Of a DNA stretch of 33,345 bases, positions 29,971-33,345 are shown piece by piece. The first letter of the stretch is position 1. Each line of letters opens with the position of its first letter. This stretch comes from Micromonospora chalcea (GTDB taxonomy: Bacteria > Actinomycetota > Actinomycetes > Mycobacteriales > Micromonosporaceae). Below the pieces are notes generated by a model. It did no database searches. It was not told the DNA's origin and was given only the letters and a program-made list of their open reading frames with translations. A program made the translations under genes and the position numbers. The stretch lies in the NCBI RefSeq assembly GCF_002926165.1, contig NZ_MAGP01000158.1, forward strand, positions 1-33,345, read 5' to 3'.

Positions 29971-31631
29971 CCGACCACCCCGCCCGCCACCGGCGCCGGC
30001 ACGCCGAGCAGCCGCAACGCCTCCAGCACCCGGCCCGGCTCGACCGCCGACAGGCACGGGTGCCCGGGGACCGGGCAGACGGTGGCGCGGGTGTCCCGGC
30101 AGGGCGCCGCCGCGTCGCCGAGGCGCACTGTCGGCACCCGGTAGGGCCCCCACTGCCCGAACGGCACCGTGGGCGCGAACAGGCTCACCACCGGCACGCC
30201 GAGCGCGGCGGCCAGGTGCGCGGGGCCGGTGTTGCCGACCACCAGCGCGCCGGCGCCGGCGACCACAGCGGCCAGCTCCGCCAGCCCGGTACGCCCGCCG
30301 AGGTCGACGCCGCCCGCCGCCGCGACCCGGGCGGTCAGCTCCCGCTCGTCCGGCCCGCCGGTGACCACCACCCGGTGACCGGCCGCGGCGAGCACCCGGA
30401 CCACTCGCGTGGCCAGTTCCTCCGGGCAGGCGCGGGTCTCCACCGAGGACCCGGGATGCAGCACCACGTAGCCGGGCGCCCCGGCCTCGGCCGCGGGCGG
30501 CGGAAGCCGGTCGGAGCGGATGCGCAGGGCGGGTTCGTCGTGGCCGGGCAGCGCGAATCCGGCGGCGGCGGCGAGGGACAGGGCGCGTTCCGGTTCGGGT
30601 ACGCCGGCCGGGACGCGGTGGCGCACGTCGAGCAGGCTGCCCGGATAGTCGTCGCTGATCGCGCTGATCCGGGGCACCCCGGCCAGGCGCAGCAGCAGCG
30701 CCAGGGGCAGCGCGGACTGGTGGAAGGAGGTGAAGACGACGGCTTCGTCGGCGCGTACGGCCGCGAGCCGGTCGGTGAGCGCGCGCATGTCGCCCGGGTC
30801 GACGGGTGGGGCGGGCGCGTCGATCCACGGCAACGGCGCTTCGATGATCTCGTCCACGCCGGGCAGCAGTTCGGCCGCCGCCCGGCCGCGTGGCCCGCAC
30901 AGCAGCACCACCCGCTGCGCGCCGGCCGCCACCGCGCGGATGCCGGGACCGGTCACCAGCACGTCACCGGCGGCGTCGCTGCGGACCACGAGGATCGTGC
31001 CCCGGCGGTTACGGCCCGCGCGTTGCGGCGCGGCCGTGAGGCGCATCCTGGCCAGCACTGTGCTCACCGCGTCCGGCAGGTCGGCGGCGACGGTCGGCGC
31101 GGCGGCCACCTCGGCGGCCCGGGTGGCCGGAGTGGGCACCATGATCGTGGCAGCGCCGGCCGCCGCGGCGGCGGCCGTGTCCGCGCCGATGTCGCCGATC
31201 AGCACGCACCGGGTCGGTGTGGTGCCGAGCGCGCGGGCTGCCTCGTGTACGAGCCCGGGCGCCGGCTTGCGGCAGGCGCACCCGTCGGCTTCCGCGTGCG
31301 GGCAGATCGCCCAGTGGTCGAAGGGCCCGAGCAGTTCCTCCACCCGGGCGTTGACCAGCCTCAGCTCGTCCGCGGTGAAGCAGCCGCGGGCCAGGCCGGA
31401 CTGGTTCGTCACCACGGCGAGCCGCAACCCGGCCGCCCGCAACCGGTCCAGCGCCTCCCGGGCGCCCGGCACCGGCCGTACCTTCTCCGGGTCGCCGTTG
31501 TACGGCACGTCCTCGATCAGCGTGCCGTCCCGGTCCAGCAGCACCGCGTCGTAGAGGCCGGACGGGAACCGGTCAGCACCCGGGTCAACCCGGGCTGACC
31601 TGCACTGATCCCGCTCCTGGTCCCGTCGCAC
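29967..31631 (-). CDS. Fused heptose-bisphosphate phosphatase and family 9 glycosyltransferase
   Basis: The 554-residue fusion joins a GmhB-type HAD phosphatase (about residues 27-195) to a family 9 glycosyltransferase (about 210-545). The phosphatase has DRDGT (33-37, nucleophile Asp33 and acid/base Asp35), VVTNQSGLARG and the zinc loop CPHAEADGCACRKP. The transferase part has ILVVRSDAAGDVLVTGP, VVLHPGSS and VGNTGPAHLAAALGVPVV. GmhB removes the C7 phosphate of heptose 1,7-bisphosphate; family 9 transfers heptose. No in-frame ATG lies near the expected N-terminus. The GTG at 31631 is chosen; 31709 (GTG) and 31546 (GTG, giving MLLDRDG) are alternatives. It is the first gene of the operon. Confidence 0.88.
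   Translation of the reverse strand: MRRDQERDQCRSARVDPGADRFPSGLYDAVLLDRDGTLIEDVPYNGDPEKVRPVPGAREALDRLRAAGLRLAVVTNQSGLARGCFTADELRLVNARVEELLGPFDHWAICPHAEADGCACRKPAPGLVHEAARALGTTPTRCVLIGDIGADTAAAAAAGAATIMVPTPATRAAEVAAAPTVAADLPDAVSTVLARMRLTAAPQRAGRNRRGTILVVRSDAAGDVLVTGPGIRAVAAGAQRVVLLCGPRGRAAAELLPGVDEIIEAPLPWIDAPAPPVDPGDMRALTDRLAAVRADEAVVFTSFHQSALPLALLLRLAGVPRISAISDDYPGSLLDVRHRVPAGVPEPERALSLAAAAGFALPGHDEPALRIRSDRLPPPAAEAGAPGYVVLHPGSSVETRACPEELATRVVRVLAAAGHRVVVTGGPDERELTARVAAAGGVDLGGRTGLAELAAVVAGAGALVVGNTGPAHLAAALGVPVVSLFAPTVPFGQWGPYRVPTVRLGDAAAPCRDTRATVCPVPGHPCLSAVEPGRVLEALRLLGVPAPVAGGVVG
31573..31598 (-). promoter_or_regulatory. Inverted repeat near the 5' end of the heptose operon
   Basis: TCAGCACCCGGG (31573-31584) and CCCGGGCTGA (31589-31598) form a dyad with a small bulge, near the first codons of the phosphatase-transferase gene. 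If the gene actually starts at 31546, this is a leader hairpin or operator; if it starts at 31631, it is coding. Confidence 0.4.
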
Positions 31632-31806
31632 GGGCGGCGGGTTCCCGAGCCCCCGAGGAGTAAACGTCGACGTCGGCGCCAGGCGCGCCCCGCCGGTGCC
31701 GGCGCACACGTTGCCACGACCGTTCCGGTCCGGCGATACCCGCCGCCCCCGAGAAGCTAACCCGCATCGCCGTTAGCGGCGGCCCGGGGCGGGGTACCGG
31801 TTGGTG
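31632..31806. promoter_or_regulatory. Divergent control region with GCTAAC/GTTAGC operator candidate
   Basis: These 175 bases separate the heptose operon (minus) from the SRPBCC/mannosyltransferase genes (plus). GCTAAC at 31756-31761 and GTTAGC at 31772-31777 are perfect inverted copies with 10 bases between, a typical dimer-operator spacing. A minus-strand TTTACT near 31660 could be a -10 for the heptose operon. No regulator gene lies beside it. Confidence 0.45.
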
Positions 31807-32328
31807 ATGGCGGTTGTGGAGAAAGTGATCGACGCACCTCCGGAGCAGGTCTTCGAGGTGCTCGCGGACGGGTGGACGTACAGCGACTGGGTGGTGGGCA
31901 CCGTGCACGTGCGGGACGTGGACGACACGTGGCCCCGCGTCGGCAGCAACCTGCACCACCGGGCCGGGCCCTGGCCGTTCTCGCTCCAGGACAAGTCCAC
32001 CGTGCTGGAGTGCCGGGCGCCGCACCGGCTCGTGCTGCGCGCCGGGTTGTGGCCGGCCGGCGAGGCGATCGTGGCGTTCGCTCTGGAACCGCTGGAGGAC
32101 GGCCGGACCCGGGTGACCATCGGCGAGGACTTCGCCGCCGGGCCGCTGCGGTGGGTCCGGACCAAGCTCAACGACCTGGTGCTGCATCTTCGCAACCGGG
32201 AGACGCTGGCCCGGCTGTCCGACATCGCGACCCGGCAGAAGCCGGAGCGGGATCGACCCCTCGGCGGGGCGTCTGTGCGGCCGCCGCACGGCCCACTGGA
32301 TACCCTCTCAGATGAACCTGTCCGCTGA
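31807..32328 (+). CDS. SRPBCC-fold (polyketide cyclase-like) protein
   Basis: The 173-residue protein belongs to the START/Bet v1 (SRPBCC) superfamily, which binds hydrophobic ligands in a helix-grip cavity. It starts with MAVVEKVIDAPPEQVFEVLADGWTYSDWVVGTVHVRDV, and the DGRTRVTIGEDFAAGP strand is also typical. The remaining 25 residues are a disordered tail. No catalytic residues can be assigned. The ATG at 31807 is chosen among overlapping TTG (31801), GTG (31804) and ATG. It is followed within six bases by the polyprenol-phosphate-mannose synthase gene, so a lipid-binding role related to that pathway is possible (inference). Confidence 0.8.
   Translation: MAVVEKVIDAPPEQVFEVLADGWTYSDWVVGTVHVRDVDDTWPRVGSNLHHRAGPWPFSLQDKSTVLECRAPHRLVLRAGLWPAGEAIVAFALEPLEDGRTRVTIGEDFAAGPLRWVRTKLNDLVLHLRNRETLARLSDIATRQKPERDRPLGGASVRPPHGPLDTLSDEPVR
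32301..32306 (+). promoter_or_regulatory. Possible internal -10 box before ppm1
   Basis: TACCCT at the 3' end of the SRPBCC gene is followed five bases later by an ATG (32312) that opens a 10-codon frame (MNLSADRGCP) whose stop codon TGA overlaps an ATG of the synthase gene at 32344. This could give the synthase its own leaderless promoter with a short upstream frame, but it may be chance. Confidence 0.25.
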
Positions 32329-32334
32329 CCGAGG

Positions 32335-33111
32335 ATGTCCGTGATGATCGAACCCGTGCAGTTACCCTCCCCGTGGGGGGATGCGCGCCTGACCGTCGTC
32401 GTTCCGACCTACAACGAGGCGGGCAACCTCCCGGTGCTGGTCGAGCGCCTGCTCGCGCTGCCTCTGCCGGGGCTGAAGGTGCTGGTCGCGGACGACAACT
32501 CCCCGGACGGCACCGGTGAGGTCGCCGACAAGCTGGCCATCGAGCACCCGGACCGGGTGACGGTGGTGCACCGCCCGGGCAAGGAGGGTCTCGGCCGGGC
32601 GTACGTGGACGGCATCGGCCGGGCGCTCGACGACGGCGCGGACTTCGTCGCCCAGATGGACGCCGACCTGTCGCACCCGCCGGAGGCGCTGCCCGGCATG
32701 CTCGGCGCGCTGCTGTCCACGCAGGCTTCGGTGGTCATCGGCTCGCGGTACGTGCCCGGCGGTGAGCTGGACGAGAACTGGCCGCTGTACCGGCGCGCGC
32801 TCAGCGGCTGGGCCAACCTGTACGTGCACACGCTGCTGCGCGTGCGCATCCGTGACCTGACCGCCGGCTTCAAGATCTGGCAGGCCGAGGCGCTGCGCGC
32901 GATCGGGCTGGACCGGGTCCAGTCGAACGGCTACAGCTTCCAGGTGGAGATGCACTACCTCGCCACCAAGCTGGGCCACACCATCCTGGAGGTGCCGATC
33001 CGCTTCGAGGAGCGCCGCGACGGCGACTCGAAGATGACCACCGCCACCAAGATCGAGAGCGCGTTGATGCCGTTCAAGCTGCGCAGCCGGCACCGCAACC
33101 TCGACTCCTGA
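32335..33111 (+). CDS. ppm1: Polyprenol monophosphomannose synthase
   Basis: This 258-residue GT2 enzyme transfers mannose from GDP-mannose to polyprenol phosphate, making the lipid-linked donor used outside the membrane by protein and lipoglycan mannosyltransferases. It has LTVVVPTYNEAGNLPVLVERL, VLVADDNSPDGTG, the metal site FVAQMDADLSHPP and the catalytic region DLTAGFKIWQAEAL, then SNGYSFQVEMHY and VPIRFEERRDGDSKM. It is the soluble Ppm1/DPM1-type catalytic unit; no membrane helix is present and no lipoprotein-acyltransferase domain is attached. ATG 32335 gives MSVMIEP; ATG 32344 is equally possible and overlaps the stop of a tiny upstream frame. Confidence 0.93.
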   Translation: MSVMIEPVQLPSPWGDARLTVVVPTYNEAGNLPVLVERLLALPLPGLKVLVADDNSPDGTGEVADKLAIEHPDRVTVVHRPGKEGLGRAYVDGIGRALDDGADFVAQMDADLSHPPEALPGMLGALLSTQASVVIGSRYVPGGELDENWPLYRRALSGWANLYVHTLLRVRIRDLTAGFKIWQAEALRAIGLDRVQSNGYSFQVEMHYLATKLGHTILEVPIRFEERRDGDSKMTTATKIESALMPFKLRSRHRNLDS

Positions 33112-33140
33112 TCCGCTCTGCCCTGCCGCGCGCCCGCAAC

Positions 33141-33176
33141 GCGCCCTCACGCCGCTGTCACGGCGCGTGAGGGCGC
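33141..33176 (+). terminator. Terminator after ppm1
   Basis: GCGCCCTCACGC (33141-33152) pairs perfectly with 33165-33176, 29 bases past the stop codon. A further GCCG/CGGC pair can form inside the loop. Confidence 0.85.
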
Positions 33177-33345
33177 GCTCGCCCCGCCATGTCCCGCACC
33201 CCGCGCCTTTGCTCTGCCGCCACCGGCGCAGCACCGCGTTGACCTGGGGCGCTCTCCCGGCGCCACGGCCCCACCCCAGGCGCAATCAAGCACGCTGCGT
33301 AACCAACGCCGCATGCCTCACCGCTCCACCCCGCCACCCCGCCAC
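33177..33345. other. Right-edge intergenic region, no gene seen
   Basis: I see no plausible coding frame, repeat or RNA in these 169 bases. The sequence is GC-rich and has a slightly more relaxed composition near its end, as is usual between genes. Confidence 0.5.

Overview
The window comes from a very GC-rich actinomycete chromosome. Start codons are often GTG, third codon positions are almost all G or C, and gene junctions commonly overlap as GTGA or ATGA. The gene content (threonyl-tRNA synthetase beside an Ap4A-phosphorylase-like HIT protein, a DUF4235/DUF3618/holin-like operon, DUF1206, Ppm1-type mannosyltransferase) fits Micromonosporaceae, most likely Micromonospora or a close relative. 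The genus is an inference from general protein resemblance, not from a search. I see no rRNA, tRNA, CRISPR array, prophage or insertion sequence.

Positions 1-8430: a maltokinase-cap-like protein with a short in-frame minisatellite, HIT hydrolase and thrS (minus strand); a YcnI-like exported protein (plus); a strong hairpin between convergent genes; an ADP-ribosylglycohydrolase (minus); an OmpR-type response regulator with its histidine kinase; and a small membrane protein downstream of a candidate response-regulator site. Positions 8387-19064: adenosine deaminase plus trans-aconitate-methyltransferase-like gene, divergent aldo/keto reductase, small membrane protein, cold-shock protein, a three-gene envelope operon (DUF4235, DUF3618, holin-like), an MscS channel, a DUF1206 protein, a small lipoprotein, a class V aminotransferase with a GNAT partner, and a family 3 glycoside hydrolase. 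Positions 19205-22764: a 40-residue membrane peptide, a RecQ-family helicase, an unrecognised protein and an AraC-family regulator.

Positions 22935-31631 are the most notable part. Eight minus-strand genes are packed head to tail with overlaps at six of seven junctions and form what looks like one operon. It encodes the ADP-D-glycero-beta-D-manno-heptose route (GmhA isomerase, HldE kinase/nucleotidyltransferase, GmhB phosphatase). The GmhB domain is fused to a family 9 (heptosyltransferase-like) glycosyltransferase. A second family 9 enzyme, two GT4-like glycosyltransferases and a short-chain dehydrogenase complete the set, and a type IB topoisomerase is the last gene. This is a heptosylation system in a Gram-positive lineage without lipopolysaccharide; acceptor and product are unknown. 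No HldD epimerase is present, so the sugar should stay in the D,D form. Divergent from it, across an inverted repeat, lie an SRPBCC protein and a polyprenol-phosphate-mannose synthase, which may supply lipid-linked mannose for the same envelope glycan (inference).

Two general patterns recur. Several genes have a TANNNT -10 box only 6-7 bases before the start codon and no Shine-Dalgarno sequence, which indicates leaderless transcripts. Convergent gene pairs are mostly separated by perfect GC-rich hairpins without U tracts. The middle of gmhA carries a patch of clearly different codon use, suggesting a recombined segment.
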